Shown here: piece after piece, positions 53,307 to 64,000 of the stretch
Layout: each line of letters opens with the position of its first letter
How positions within the stretch are numbered: position 1 is the stretch's first letter
Origin: Myxococcales bacterium
GTDB taxonomy: Bacteria > Myxococcota_A > Polyangia > Polyangiales > JADJMO01
Assembly: GCA_016709545.1 (NCBI GenBank)
Contig: JADJMO010000008.1
Location: 62,001 to 126,000 of the forward strand
Direction of reading: 5' to 3'
DNA length: 64,000 bases
Position numbers and translations under genes: made by a program
The notes under the pieces: generated by a model
The model's database searches: none
What the model saw: only the letters and a program-made list of their open reading frames with translations
Told to the model about the DNA's origin: nothing

Positions 53307-54949
53307 ATGAGCCGCTCTAGCACCCTCGGGCAGCTGGATTTCACGGTCGGCGACCTCGCGGGCAACGTGGAGAAGATGCTCGCGGTGTGTGCCGCCAGCA
53401 CGGCGCCGCTGGTCGTGTTCCCGGAGCTCGCGATCACGGGGTATCCCCCGCGCGACCTGCTCGCGGTGCGGAGCTTCGTCGACGCCGTCGACGCGGCCGT
53501 GCTCGATCTCGTCGCGCGGCTCCCGGCCGGCAAGACGGTGCTGTTCGGCGCGCCCCGTCGCCGCGGGGGGCCCGGTCGCGCGCTCGTGAACGCGGCCCTC
53601 GTCGCGCGGCGTGGCGAGCTCGTCGCCGAGATTCACAAGGCGCTCCTGCCGACCTACGACGTGTTCGACGAGCAGCGCTACTTCGAGCCCGCGCCGTCGC
53701 ACCACCCGCGCACGTTCCTCCTGGAGGACGGCACGCGGGTCGGCGTCGTGATCTGCGAGGACATGTGGAACGACCGGATGCTCTGGCCCGAGCGCCGCTA
53801 CGACCGCGACCCCGTCGCCGAGGCCGTCGAGCAGGGCGCCGAGCTCCTGATCAACCTGAGCGCGTCGCCGTTCGTGCAGGGCAAGTGGGACACGCGCCGC
53901 AAGCTCGTGGGCCACGCCGCGCGGCGCTGGGGCGTGCCGGTCGTCTACGTGAACGCCGTGGGCGGCAACGACGGCCTCCTGTTCGATGGCCAGAGCCTCG
54001 TCGTGGCGGCCGACGGCGCGCCGGTCGCCGAGGCGCCGCTCTTCGAGGAGGCCACGCCCACGATCGACCTCACCACGCGCACCGCCTTGCTGGAGCGCGA
54101 TCCGCTGCACGTGCTGCACCTCGCGCTCGTCACCGGCGTGCGCGACTACGCGCGCAAGACCGGCCTCCGGCGCTGGGTGCTCGGGCTCTCCGGGGGCATC
54201 GACTCGGCGCTCGTCGCGGCGATCGGGTGCCTCGCGCTCGGCGCCGAGAACGGCACCGCGCTCGCGATGCCGAGTCGCTACTCGTCGGACCACTCGGTCG
54301 AGGACGCGCGCGTGCTCGCCGACGCGCTCGGCCTCCGGTTCGAGATCGTCCCCATCGAGCCCGCGCACGCCGCCTACGAGCAGATGCTCTCGGCGCGCCT
54401 CGGCCCCGAGCCGGCCGGCGACGTCACCTGGGAGAACGTGCAGGCGCGCGTGCGCGGCGCGACGCTGATGGCCTGGGCCAACCGCGAGAACGGCCTCCTG
54501 CTCACCACCGGCAACAAGAGCGAGTGCTCGGTCGGCTACTGCACGCTCTACGGCGACATGTGCGGCGGCCTCGCGGTGATCGCGGACCTCTGGAAGCACG
54601 AGGTGTACGCGCTCTCGCGGTGGCTCGACGACCACGTCGTCGCGGGGCGATCCCGAAGAGCACGCTCGAGAAACCGCCGTCGGCCGAGCTCCGGCCGGGC
54701 CAGCGCGACAATCAGTCGCTGCCACCCTACGACGTGCTCGATCCGATCCTCGAGGCGCTCGTCGAGGAGGAGCTCGGCGTCGAGGGGGCCGCGCAGAAGA
54801 CGGGCCAGCCCGTCGAGCTCGTGCGGTCGCTCGCGCGCAAGGTCTACCTCGCCGAATACAAGCGCCAGCAGTTCGCGCCGACGTTGAAGGTGAGCCCACG
54901 CGCGTGGGTGGGCCGCGACTACCCGATCGCCCACGGGTTCCGCGGATGA
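53307..54949 (+). CDS. nadE: Glutamine-dependent NAD+ synthetase (one frameshift)
   Basis: Corrected length is about 547 residues. The N-terminal nitrilase domain supplies ammonia: Glu in VVFPELAITGYPPRD, Lys in EIHKALLPTYDVF, Cys in GVVICEDMWND. The synthetase domain begins with LGLSGGIDSALVAAIG, then LLTTGNKSECSVGY. The frame breaks at the G run 54644-54647; adding one G restores AIPKSTLEKPPSAELRPGQ and the C-terminus (SLPPYDVLDPILEALVEE). It makes NAD from deamido-NAD in the last step. An essential gene is unlikely to be broken in a living cell, so an error is likely. It overlaps the Nudix gene (ATGA). Confidence 0.93.
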
Positions 54950-55731
54950 CCGCGCACGGCATGAGCGCCGCCGAGGTCGCCGCGTGGCGCGCGCGGTGGG
55001 GAGAGGGCCCGCACGTGGCCGCCGACGTGTGCATCTTCGCGCTCCGGGAGGGGCGGCTCGTGGTGCTGCTGATCCAGCGAGGAATCCCGCCCTACCGTGA
55101 CACCTGGGCGCTGCCTGGCGGGTTCGTGCAACGCGACGAGGACCTCCTCGCGGCCGCGCGCCGCGAGCTCGCCGAGGAGACGGGCCTCGCGGATCTCGAC
55201 GACGTGCAGATCGACCAGCTGGCCACGTTCGGCGCTCCGGGGCGCGACCCCCGCGGACGCGTCGTGTCGGTCGTGTACACCGCCCTGGTCTCCTACGAGC
55301 GGGTCGCGAAGGTGAAGGGTGGCGACGACGCCGCCGACGCGCGGTTCTTCGAGCTCGACGGCCACGTGCCGCTCCGAGAGGGCAGGGCGCTACCGCTCGC
55401 CTTCGACCACGCCGAGGTGCTCGCGCACGCCGTCGAGCGCCTGCGCGGTCGGGTCACCTACACGACCGCGCCGTTCGCGCTCATGCCCGAGACCTTCACC
55501 CTCGCCGAGCTCCAGGCCGCGTACGAGACCGTGCTCGGCAGCGAGCTCCACCGCCGCGCGTTCCGCGAGCGCATCGAGGGCGAGGGGTGGGTGGTGCCGA
55601 CCGGCGAGACGCGTGGGGGGCGTCATCGCCCCGCCCGCCTGTTCCGCGCGCGCACCCGCGGCCTCGAGTGGATGCGGCCCTGGCCCGAGGCCAAGAAGGT
55701 CCCGGGCGCGCTCTCGCGGGAGGGCCGGTAG
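54946..55731 (+). CDS. Nudix hydrolase with NrtR-like winged-helix domain
   Basis: This 261-residue protein starts at ATG 54946, overlapping the nadE stop. The Nudix box is complete (GGFVQRDEDL, then LAAARRELAEETGL): G-x5-E-x7-R-E-x2-E-E-x-G. The C-terminal part (FTLAELQAAYETVLGSELHR, then RRAFRERIEGEGWV and RPARLFRA) matches NrtR, the regulator of NAD metabolism, whose Nudix site binds ADP-ribose or NAD derivatives. The intact box suggests hydrolysis (ADP-ribose or NADH type) may also occur. Fusion of sensing and DNA binding next to nadE indicates control of NAD synthesis. Confidence 0.85.
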   Translation: MTAHGMSAAEVAAWRARWGEGPHVAADVCIFALREGRLVVLLIQRGIPPYRDTWALPGGFVQRDEDLLAAARRELAEETGLADLDDVQIDQLATFGAPGRDPRGRVVSVVYTALVSYERVAKVKGGDDAADARFFELDGHVPLREGRALPLAFDHAEVLAHAVERLRGRVTYTTAPFALMPETFTLAELQAAYETVLGSELHRRAFRERIEGEGWVVPTGETRGGRHRPARLFRARTRGLEWMRPWPEAKKVPGALSREGR

Positions 55732-55765
55732 GCACTTCCGTCATTGGGTACTAGTCTTCCTGGAC

Positions 55766-56771
55766 TTGTCCTCTCCTGCTTCGTCGTCACGCGCATTCGC
55801 CTTCGCCACTCTGTGCGCGGTCGGCCTCGGCTGCGCGAGCCGTGAGGCGCCGCTCCGCGCGGACGCGGGCGACGACGCGACGGACGACGCCGAGGTCGCG
55901 GTCGACGCAGGCAAGCTGCCACCCGGCGCGGAGGCGGCCCTGGCAGAGAACCACCGGGCGTTCTGCAGCTCGTACGCGGCCTGCTTCCCGGCCTATTTCA
56001 CCACCTACTACGGCGACGTGGAGACCTGCGTCGCGCGCCGGCTCTCCGCGAGCATGGCCGCGCTCTTCGGACCTGGCTCGACCCTGACGACCGACGACAT
56101 CGTCCTCTGTGGCAAGAGCTATGGAGCGAGCATCGCGTGCGACGAGATCCTCCGGCTGTTCTTCGAGAACCCGGTCGTCCCAGCGGACTGTCGTCTCCGC
56201 GGCACGTTGCCCAACGGCTCGCCGTGCGCGGGCTCGGACCAGTGCAAGAGCGGCGCGTGTCGCTCGACCAGCGGGGTGCGGGGTCTGTCAGGATCGCGTC
56301 CCCTCGGGGGGCGTCTGCACCATCGACATCGACTGTGCCGAGGGTCTCGCCTGTCACCGCAGCAAGTGCACACCCTTCGTGGCGCGGGGCGGCGCGTGCG
56401 ACACCACGACGCCGTGCCACGTTGCGGACGCGTGCGTCGCCGGCAAGTGCGAGGCCCGCAAGAAGCTCAAGGAGGCCTGCAGCTCCGCCGTGCAGGACTG
56501 CGACTTCACGACCTGGTGCCATGAGACGACGAACACGTGCGAGCCCATCGGGCTCGGCAAGCTCGGGACCAGCTGCGGGCAGCTCTCCACCGGCGGCTAT
56601 GCGCTCTGCGAGTTCGGGCTCAAGTGCAAGGGGACGACCGTCGGGGTCTGCGTCGACGCCGCGAAGCTCGCCGCCTCCTGCTTCAAGACCGGGCTCACCG
56701 GCTCTCAGTGCGAGACTCCCCTCGTGTGTACGGGCACTTGCATCCAGCCGAGCACCGACTCGTGTCGCTGA
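55766..56771 (+). CDS. Cys-rich lipoprotein (one frameshift)
   Basis: Corrected length is about 334 residues. The start is TTG 55766, giving a signal with lipobox GLGC. After an Asp-rich linker comes a helical region (AALAENHRAFCSSYAACFPA, FTTYYGDVETCVARRL) and then a disulfide-rich half (SDQCKSGACRS, VCTIDIDCAEGLACHRSKC, PLVCTGTC). The frame is lost at the G run 56273-56276, which has one G too many for SGCGVCQDRVP. The pattern occurs repeatedly in myxobacterial lipoproteins; function unknown. Confidence 0.7.
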
Positions 56772-56889
56772 GCAAGCACCCGGAGTGGGGCGACGGAGCG
56801 TCCCACCTCGTCCCACACGTCACCTCCAAGACTCGATTCCGTCCTGCGTCCGACACGAGAGGTGCTAGCGTGCAGAGTCGACGGTCGAG

Positions 56890-58902
<2,013 letters not shown>

Positions 58903-58910
58903 GTCCTTCG

Positions 58911-60272
58911 ATGTCTGGCGCCATGGCCGGCGAACCCCAATCCCCGCGCCCCCCCGAGATCACCTACACCGGTGGTCCGATCGAGGAGGGCGTCACCCTC
59001 GAGGGCCGGTATCGCGTCGAGAAGCGCCTCGGCGAGGGCGCGATGGGCGCCGTGTTCCTGGTGGAGCACATCCAGCTCCGCAAGCGCTACGCGCTCAAGG
59101 TGCTGCTGCCCGAGTCGGTGGCTTCGCCCGAGATCATCGCGCGCTTCGAGCGCGAGGCGATCGCCGCCGGCAACATCGATCACCCGAACGTCGCCAAGGC
59201 CACCGATTTCGGTCGGCTGGCCGACGGCTCGTTCTTCCTCGTCCTCGAGTACGTGGGCGGCCAGAGCCTGCGTACGCTGCTCGAGAACGAGGGCGGCCTC
59301 GAGCACCGTCGCGCGGTCGGCCTCGCGCGCCAGGTGCTGGCGGCTCTCCACGCGGCGCACTCCAAGGGCGTGATCCACCGGGACATCAAGCCCGAGAACG
59401 TGATGCTGACCCACACGAGCTCCGCGGGTGGAGCGGGCGCCTCGGGCTCTTACCCTGCGCTCGGCTCCGAGATCGAGATCGCGAAGGTGCTCGACTTCGG
59501 CATCGCCAAGGTCACCGAGGAGCTCACGCCCGCCTCCGAGGCGGCCGCCGCGCAGCCGCTCACGCGCATGGGCGCGATGTACGGCACGCCCGCCTACATG
59601 TCGCCCGAGCAGGCGATGGGCGAGGCCATCGACGTCCGCGCGGACCTCTACGCCACCGGCGTCATGCTCTACGAGATGCTCGCCGGGCGTCCGCCCTTCG
59701 ACGGCGAGCCGCTCGAGGTGGTCATGCACCACCTCCATGACCCGCCGCCGCCCCTCGTCTCGCCCCGGGGGCCCATCGATCCGGCGATCCACGCCGTCGT
59801 CGACCGACTGCTCCAGAAGGACCGCACCGCGCGGTACGCCACGGCCCAGGAGGCGCTGGACGCGCTCGACGCCATCGAGGCCTCGTTCCTCGTGGTGGTC
59901 GCGCCGATCGCAGGGGAGGGCGTCGAGCCTCGGCCGCGCAAGCGCGCCTGGCTCCCCATCGCCATCGGCGGCGGCGCGCTCGCGTTCGTGCTGATGCTGG
60001 CGCTGGTGCTCGGCGGGAGCGACCACGAGCCCGAGGCCACCCCTCCGCCCAAGAAGCCCAAGAAGACGATGGTCGCGGAGCCCGCTAGCACCAGCTCGGG
60101 CGGCAACAGCTCGGGGGGCAAGGCCGAGCCACAGAAGGACGACGACGGCCCGAAGGTCGAGTCCTCCACGGCCCCCTCGGGGTCGGCAGTTGCCGCGGCG
60201 TCGGCTTCGGGGTCGGGGAAAGCCAAGGCCCAGAAGAAGAGCCTGGTCCAGAAGATCAAAGGCCTGTTCTAG
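58911..60272 (+). CDS. Ser/Thr protein kinase with C-terminal Ser/Ala/Lys-rich tail
   Basis: This 453-residue protein has a kinase domain at about 30-305: LGEGAMGAVFLVEH, Lys in YALKVLLPE, VIHRDIKPENVML, VLDFGIAKV, and MSPEQAMGEA. A membrane helix (WLPIAIGGGALAFVLMLALV) lies near residue 355, then a low-complexity Ser/Ala/Lys tail without PEGA or other sensing domain. Start ATG 58911 is preferred; a second ATG lies four codons later. The pair with the upstream PEGA kinase suggests a kinase relay. Confidence 0.9.
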   Translation: MSGAMAGEPQSPRPPEITYTGGPIEEGVTLEGRYRVEKRLGEGAMGAVFLVEHIQLRKRYALKVLLPESVASPEIIARFEREAIAAGNIDHPNVAKATDFGRLADGSFFLVLEYVGGQSLRTLLENEGGLEHRRAVGLARQVLAALHAAHSKGVIHRDIKPENVMLTHTSSAGGAGASGSYPALGSEIEIAKVLDFGIAKVTEELTPASEAAAAQPLTRMGAMYGTPAYMSPEQAMGEAIDVRADLYATGVMLYEMLAGRPPFDGEPLEVVMHHLHDPPPPLVSPRGPIDPAIHAVVDRLLQKDRTARYATAQEALDALDAIEASFLVVVAPIAGEGVEPRPRKRAWLPIAIGGGALAFVLMLALVLGGSDHEPEATPPPKKPKKTMVAEPASTSSGGNSSGGKAEPQKDDDGPKVESSTAPSGSAVAAASASGSGKAKAQKKSLVQKIKGLF

Positions 60273-60290
60273 CGGCGGCAGCTCTCCTAT

Positions 60291-60977
60291 ATGCGGATCG
60301 CCATGTCGACCGCCCTCGAGCACCCCTCGTCAACGTCGAACGTCCACGGCGCCTTCGTGCGCGACCGCCTGGGCACCATCCTGGCCCTCGCGCCGCTCGG
60401 GGTCTGGGTCGTCAACCACCTCTGGAACAACCTCGCCGCGTTCCAGGGCGAGGTGCAGTGGCAGAGGGCGGTCACCGAGCACGCGCACCCGATCTCGGAG
60501 CTCATCACTTTCACGCTCGTGCTGGTGCCGCTCTTCATCCACCTGATCTGGGGCCTGCGCCGCCTGCGGCACATGAAGCCGAACAACGCGAGCTACGGCT
60601 ACTTCGGCAACCTCAAGTTCCTGCTGCAGCGCCTCTCGGCGCTCGGCGTGCTCGCGTTCCTCGGCGCGCACCTCTGGCTCGCTTTCATCTCGCCGCGGTT
60701 CTTCAAGCACCAGCCCGAGCGCTTTGGCGACATTGCCAGCGAGATGGCGCACAACCCGCCCACGCTCGTCGTCTACCTGCTCGGCACCCTCGGCGTCGCC
60801 TACCACCTCGCGAACGGCGTCTCGTCGTCGGCGATGGCCCTCGGCCTCGCGATCTCGCCCCGCTCGCACAAGCGCTTCGACAACCTCGCGGCCGTGCTGC
60901 TCGTCGTGTTCCTGACGATGGCCTGGGGAGCGATCTACGCGCTCTACCGCGCTGGCGCCGCCATGCCCGTCCACTGA
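60291..60977 (+). CDS. Succinate dehydrogenase/fumarate reductase cytochrome b subunit-like protein
   Basis: This 228-residue membrane protein has five hydrophobic helices: LGTILALAPLGVWVVNHLW, ISELITFTLVLVPLFIHLIW, LSALGVLAFLGAHLWLAF, VVYLLGTLGVAYHLANG, and NLAAVLLVVFLTMAWGAIYA. His residues in helices 1-4 (VNHLW, FIHLIW, GAHLW, AYHLANG) are placed like the dihaem ligands of the b558-type SdhC/FrdC. SdhA and SdhB genes are not in the next 3 kb, so it may lead a gene set elsewhere or act alone. Start: ATG 60291, or ATG 60303 (MSTALEHP); neither has a clear ribosome site. Confidence 0.82.
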   Translation: MRIAMSTALEHPSSTSNVHGAFVRDRLGTILALAPLGVWVVNHLWNNLAAFQGEVQWQRAVTEHAHPISELITFTLVLVPLFIHLIWGLRRLRHMKPNNASYGYFGNLKFLLQRLSALGVLAFLGAHLWLAFISPRFFKHQPERFGDIASEMAHNPPTLVVYLLGTLGVAYHLANGVSSSAMALGLAISPRSHKRFDNLAAVLLVVFLTMAWGAIYALYRAGAAMPVH

Positions 60978-61004
60978 GCTCGGCGTACAAAAGCAAACCA
61001 GCGC

Positions 61005-61457
61005 TCAGCGCTCGCAGTCGTCGCAGGTGCCGCGGAGCTGGATGGCGACCGCGTTCTTGCGGACGCTGCGGGGCGCGCCGCGGCCGACGTCGAGCTTCAC
61101 GCTCTCGGCGGGCAGGCACTGCACGTCTCCGCAGCTGTCGCAGACGAAGTGCGCGTGCTCGCGGTCCTCGTGGGCCTGCCCCTCGGCGCCGAGCAGCTCG
61201 AAGCGCCAGACGTGGTCGCCCACGTCCGACCGCCGCACGAGGCCAGCCTCGGTGAGGTCGATCAGGTTGCGGTAGATGGTGGCGCGGTCCCAGCCCTCGG
61301 GCGCCAGCTCCTCGGCGAGATCGCCGTGGGTGACGGGACCGCCGTGGGCCTCGAGCCGCTGGAGCACCGCGACCCGGGGCGCCGTGACGCGCAGCCCGAC
61401 CTCGCGGAGGCGGGCGCGGAGGGCCTCCACGGGGGTGCCGGACTTCGCGCGTGCCAT
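61005..61457 (-). CDS. Fur-family metal-dependent regulator
   Basis: This 150-residue protein has a winged-helix DNA-binding domain (LREVGLRVTAPRVAVLQRLE, RATIYRNLIDLTEAGLVRR) and a metal-binding dimer domain: HEDREHAHFVCDSCG (His and Cys pair), QCLP, and a C-terminal CDDC that completes a Cys4 zinc site. Which metal or peroxide it senses (Fur, Zur or PerR) is not clear from sequence. It is divergent from a TonB-dependent receptor, which is often the target of such regulators. Start ATG 61457. Confidence 0.9.
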   Translation of the reverse strand: MARAKSGTPVEALRARLREVGLRVTAPRVAVLQRLEAHGGPVTHGDLAEELAPEGWDRATIYRNLIDLTEAGLVRRSDVGDHVWRFELLGAEGQAHEDREHAHFVCDSCGDVQCLPAESVKLDVGRGAPRSVRKNAVAIQLRGTCDDCER

Positions 61458-61488
61458 GCCTGGACGATAGCCCTCGACGGGCCGACTC

Positions 61489-61520
61489 GCAACCCGAACG
61501 TCGTTGCATTCGAGTTGCAA
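61489..61520. promoter_or_regulatory. Repeated GTTGC/GCAAC half-sites between the Fur-family gene and the receptor gene
   Basis: GCAAC at 61489, GTTGC at 61503 and GTTGC at 61514 (the last within TTGCAA) lie in the 94-base divergent gap. The last two are 11 bases apart, one helical turn, and the first is inverted. This may be a binding site for the Fur-family protein itself. The site does not match the classic E. coli Fur box. Confidence 0.4.
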
Positions 61521-61551
61521 TACCATCCGCGAGGCGGTAGACCGCAGCCCC

Positions 61552-64000
61552 ATGCGAAGGCCGTGGCTGTCCGCCAGCTTTGCCCTCGGCCTCGCGCTGG
61601 GCGGGTTCGGCGTGGTCGAGCGCGCGCTCGCCGACCTCGTGGGCCCGGTGTGCAAGAACGGCGCGCCGCCCGACTACCCGGCCGAGGGCGACGGACGCCC
61701 CGTGGTGATCAAGGTGGAGCTCGTGCTCGGCGCCGACGGCCGCGTCGAGAACGTCACGGTGCTGTCGCGGCTGCCGGAGGACGCGCCCAACGCGCTCGAC
61801 GCGCGCGCCATCGAGCACGCCAAGACCCTGGTGTTCGAGCCCGCCTACAAGGACGGCGTCGCGATCAAGTCCAAGATCGTCTACGCGGTGCGCTTCAAGC
61901 CCACCCTGGCGAGCGTGCCCTCGGGGTCGGTCTCGGCCTCCGCCTCCGCCTCGGCCAAGCCGTCGGCGTCGGCGAGCTCGAGCCTGTGGGCGGGCGCGAA
62001 GCCCTCGGCCTCCGCGCCAAAGGCCGCCTCCGCTCCGCCGTCCGCTTCCGCAGCCGCGCCCGTCGGGTCCGCGGGGCCTGTCGATCTGAAGGTCGAGGGC
62101 GACAAGCTCCCGGCGCCGCGCTCGGCCAGCGACTACCGCATCGACGAAGATCTGCTGCACGTGGCCCCGCACGCCACCGGCGCCGACATGCTGGCCGCCG
62201 CCCCCGGGATCTACGTCGGCCACGTCGAGGGCGACGCGGTCGCGAGCACCATCTTCCTCCGCGGCTTCGACGCGCAGCACGGCCAGGACATCGAGCTCAA
62301 GGTCGGCTCGGTGCCGATCAACGTGCCCTCGCACCTGCACGGTCAGGGCTACGCCGACCTCGGCTTCCTCATCCCCGAGGTGGTGCAGCGCCTGCGGGTG
62401 ATCGAGGGCGTCTACGACCCGCGGCAGGGAGACTTCGCCGTGGCGGGCAGCGCCCATTTCGAGCTCGGCGTGCGCGAGCGCGGCTACCACGTGAAGACCT
62501 CGCTCGGGAGCTTCCGCACCAAGCGGTTCGTCGGCATCTGGGCGCCGCGTGACGAGTCCGACGACACGTTCGGCGCGGTGGCCGTGCGGACGACCGACGG
62601 CTTCGGCCCCGGCAACCGCGGCGGCATCTCGGGCTCGGGCCTCGCGCAGTACGGCTTCGAGCTCCCCGCGGGCTACCGCCTGCTCGTGTTCGCCTCGGCG
62701 TACGGCGCCCGCTCCGGGCTCGCCGGCGCTCTGCGCCGCGACGACTACGACGCGGGCCGGGTGGGGTTCTTCGACAGCTACCCGTACCCGACGGCGCAGG
62801 CGCAGTCCGCGTTCGCGTCGCGCGTCTCGCTCGGGCTCGAGATCGACAAGACCACCGAGACCGGCGCGCACCTCGAGACCACGCTCTGGGTCACGCTCAC
62901 CGATTTTCGCCTGCGCGCGAACTACACGGGCTTCACCCAGCGCGCGGTGATCGACCCGACCCGGGTCGGCCTCGGTGACCTCGTCGAGCAGGGCAACGCC
63001 GACACCGCCGTCGGCGCGAGCGCGCGGTTCCGGACCAGCAAGATCCAGCTGACCAAGGACCTCGTGGCCCACGTCGAGCCGGGGTTCTCGCTGCGCGCCG
63101 CCACGAGCGAGCAGCAGCAGAACCTGCTGATGCCGCCCGACAACCAGACCTGGGATCGCCGCATCGACGCCACCATCCGGAGCACCGACCTCGGCGCCTA
63201 CCTCGACCTCGACCTGCGCGCGTTCCGCAAGCTCAAGGTGGCCGGCGGCGTGCGCGCCGACGTGCTGTTCTACGACGTCGACGACCGCCTCTCCAACAGC
63301 GACCCGAGCTTCCGCCGCGTGAGCTACGTGCCGGGCTACCGGCGCACCGCGCTCGGCGTCGCCGCGGGTCCGCGCGCCTCGATCGAGTATGCGCTCCTGC
63401 CGTGGCTCACGCCCGTGCTCTCCTACGGCGTCGGGTATCGCTCGCCGCAGGCGCGGCTCCTCGCCGAGGGGGAGCGCGCGCCGTACACGACCGTCACCTC
63501 GTACGAGGCCGGCGTGCGATTCGCGAGCGAGGGCGAGCGGCTCGTCGCCTCGCTCGCCGCTTACCGCACCAAGCTCTCGGACGACCTCGCGTTCGACCCG
63601 GGCGAGAACACCCTCGCGCGGATCGGCCCCACCTCGCGACAGGGGCTCGCGGCCTACGTGGTCGCGCGCCCCTGGGATTTCCTGCTCGGGAGCGTGAGCG
63701 TCACCTACGTGCACGCGACCCTCGACGCGCCGCCCGTCGCCACCGCCGACAACCCGAACCCCGCCTACAAGGAGGGTCAGCGTCTGCCGTTCGTACCGAC
63801 CCTCGTTGCCCGCGTCGATCTCGGGGTCCGCGGCACGCTCGCGGGCCACGGTCACGAGCGCCTCGTCGGCCGGGCAGGCACGGGCTTCAGCGTGATCGGC
63901 GAGCGGCCGCTCCCCCACGGGCAGGTCGCCGATCCGTTCGCGCTCCTCGATCTGTCGTTCGGTCTGCGCTTCCGCGAGCTCGAGCTCGGGATGGACGTGA
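61552..64000 (+). CDS. TonB-dependent outer-membrane receptor with N-terminal TonB-like domain, C-terminus cut by window edge
   Basis: The reading frame is open to the window end (816 codons). The signal peptide is MRRPWLSASFALGLALGG. Residues of about 30-120 form a TonB C-terminal-like domain (VVIKVELVLGADGRVENVTV, LDARAIEHAKTLVFEPAYKD). A Ser/Ala/Lys-rich linker follows (about 125-180), then the plug (DYRIDEDLLHVAPHATGADM, PGIYVGHVEGDAVASTIFLR, QRLRVIEGVYDPRQGDFAVAG) and the beta-barrel (for example YALLPWLTPVLSYGVGYRSP). This fusion may couple the receptor to energy directly. Start ATG 61552. Its divergent partner is a Fur-family regulator, so metal or siderophore uptake is likely. Confidence 0.88.
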   Translation, partial: MRRPWLSASFALGLALGGFGVVERALADLVGPVCKNGAPPDYPAEGDGRPVVIKVELVLGADGRVENVTVLSRLPEDAPNALDARAIEHAKTLVFEPAYKDGVAIKSKIVYAVRFKPTLASVPSGSVSASASASAKPSASASSSLWAGAKPSASAPKAASAPPSASAAAPVGSAGPVDLKVEGDKLPAPRSASDYRIDEDLLHVAPHATGADMLAAAPGIYVGHVEGDAVASTIFLRGFDAQHGQDIELKVGSVPINVPSHLHGQGYADLGFLIPEVVQRLRVIEGVYDPRQGDFAVAGSAHFELGVRERGYHVKTSLGSFRTKRFVGIWAPRDESDDTFGAVAVRTTDGFGPGNRGGISGSGLAQYGFELPAGYRLLVFASAYGARSGLAGALRRDDYDAGRVGFFDSYPYPTAQAQSAFASRVSLGLEIDKTTETGAHLETTLWVTLTDFRLRANYTGFTQRAVIDPTRVGLGDLVEQGNADTAVGASARFRTSKIQLTKDLVAHVEPGFSLRAATSEQQQNLLMPPDNQTWDRRIDATIRSTDLGAYLDLDLRAFRKLKVAGGVRADVLFYDVDDRLSNSDPSFRRVSYVPGYRRTALGVAAGPRASIEYALLPWLTPVLSYGVGYRSPQARLLAEGERAPYTTVTSYEAGVRFASEGERLVASLAAYRTKLSDDLAFDPGENTLARIGPTSRQGLAAYVVARPWDFLLGSVSVTYVHATLDAPPVATADNPNPAYKEGQRLPFVPTLVARVDLGVRGTLAGHGHERLVGRAGTGFSVIGERPLPHGQVADPFALLDLSFGLRFRELELGMDV

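Noticed and set aside
54640..54660. Recoding or programmed frameshift in nadE
   Set aside because: No slippery heptamer or pseudoknot was seen, and the break is in a plain G run; an error is simpler.

Overview
The window is high-GC DNA, almost fully coding, with very short intergenic gaps and many stop/start overlaps. Several traits point to a myxobacterium (Myxococcota, probably Polyangia). There are four Hanks-type Ser/Thr kinases, two with PEGA repeats. One large Cys-rich surface protein ends in a MYXO-CTERM-like tail (Gly/Asp stretch, GCGC, one membrane helix, Arg run). There are many small lipoproteins with Asp/Thr- or Ser/Ala-rich linkers. No tRNA, rRNA, insertion sequence, prophage or CRISPR array was seen. 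The genus is not resolved by reading alone.

1-12.1 kb: a truncated U32 peptidase-like gene and DUF971. Then an FGE-like protein followed by a redoxin lipoprotein whose active site is W-(TGA)-G-F-C, a likely selenoprotein. Next come uridine kinase, a WD40 lipoprotein, a Ser/Thr kinase fused to a receiver domain, a BamA/TamA-like barrel, and the ATP synthase Fo cluster atpZ-atpI-atpB-atpE with a clear terminator. 12.1-21.7 kb: an operon with SDR epimerase, PlsC-type acyltransferase, truB, miaE and an unknown gene; an AraC regulator; and the end of an esterase-lipoprotein-hpt-Zn-finger-lipoprotein operon.

21.7-37.9 kb: a very large lipoprotein esterase whose hydrolase motifs are in circularly permuted order, an LptD-like protein, tandem-duplicated Cys-rich lipoproteins, and a Spy/CpxP-like protein in one operon with a two-component system. 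A PEGA kinase, holA, an MFS transporter, ribA and a toxin-antitoxin pair follow. 37.9-46.6 kb: a SctQ/FliM-N-type protein with an apparent internal start for a SctQ-C product, a divergent UvrA paralogue, YhbY, a beta-propeller/dihaem cytochrome operon and an ABC-F ATPase. 46.6-64 kb: a subtilase, the MYXO-CTERM protein, nadE with an NrtR-like Nudix regulator, two adjacent Ser/Thr kinases, a lone SdhC-like cytochrome b, and a Fur-family regulator divergent from a TonB-dependent receptor that carries its own N-terminal TonB-like domain and runs off the right edge.

Eight conserved genes plus one possible remnant are interrupted by small indels, often in or next to short G/C runs, and one of the eight is nadE. 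I read most of these as sequence errors rather than decay, and annotate the genes through the breaks. The TGA codon of the redoxin is different: frame is kept on both sides and it sits exactly where the first active-site Cys is expected.
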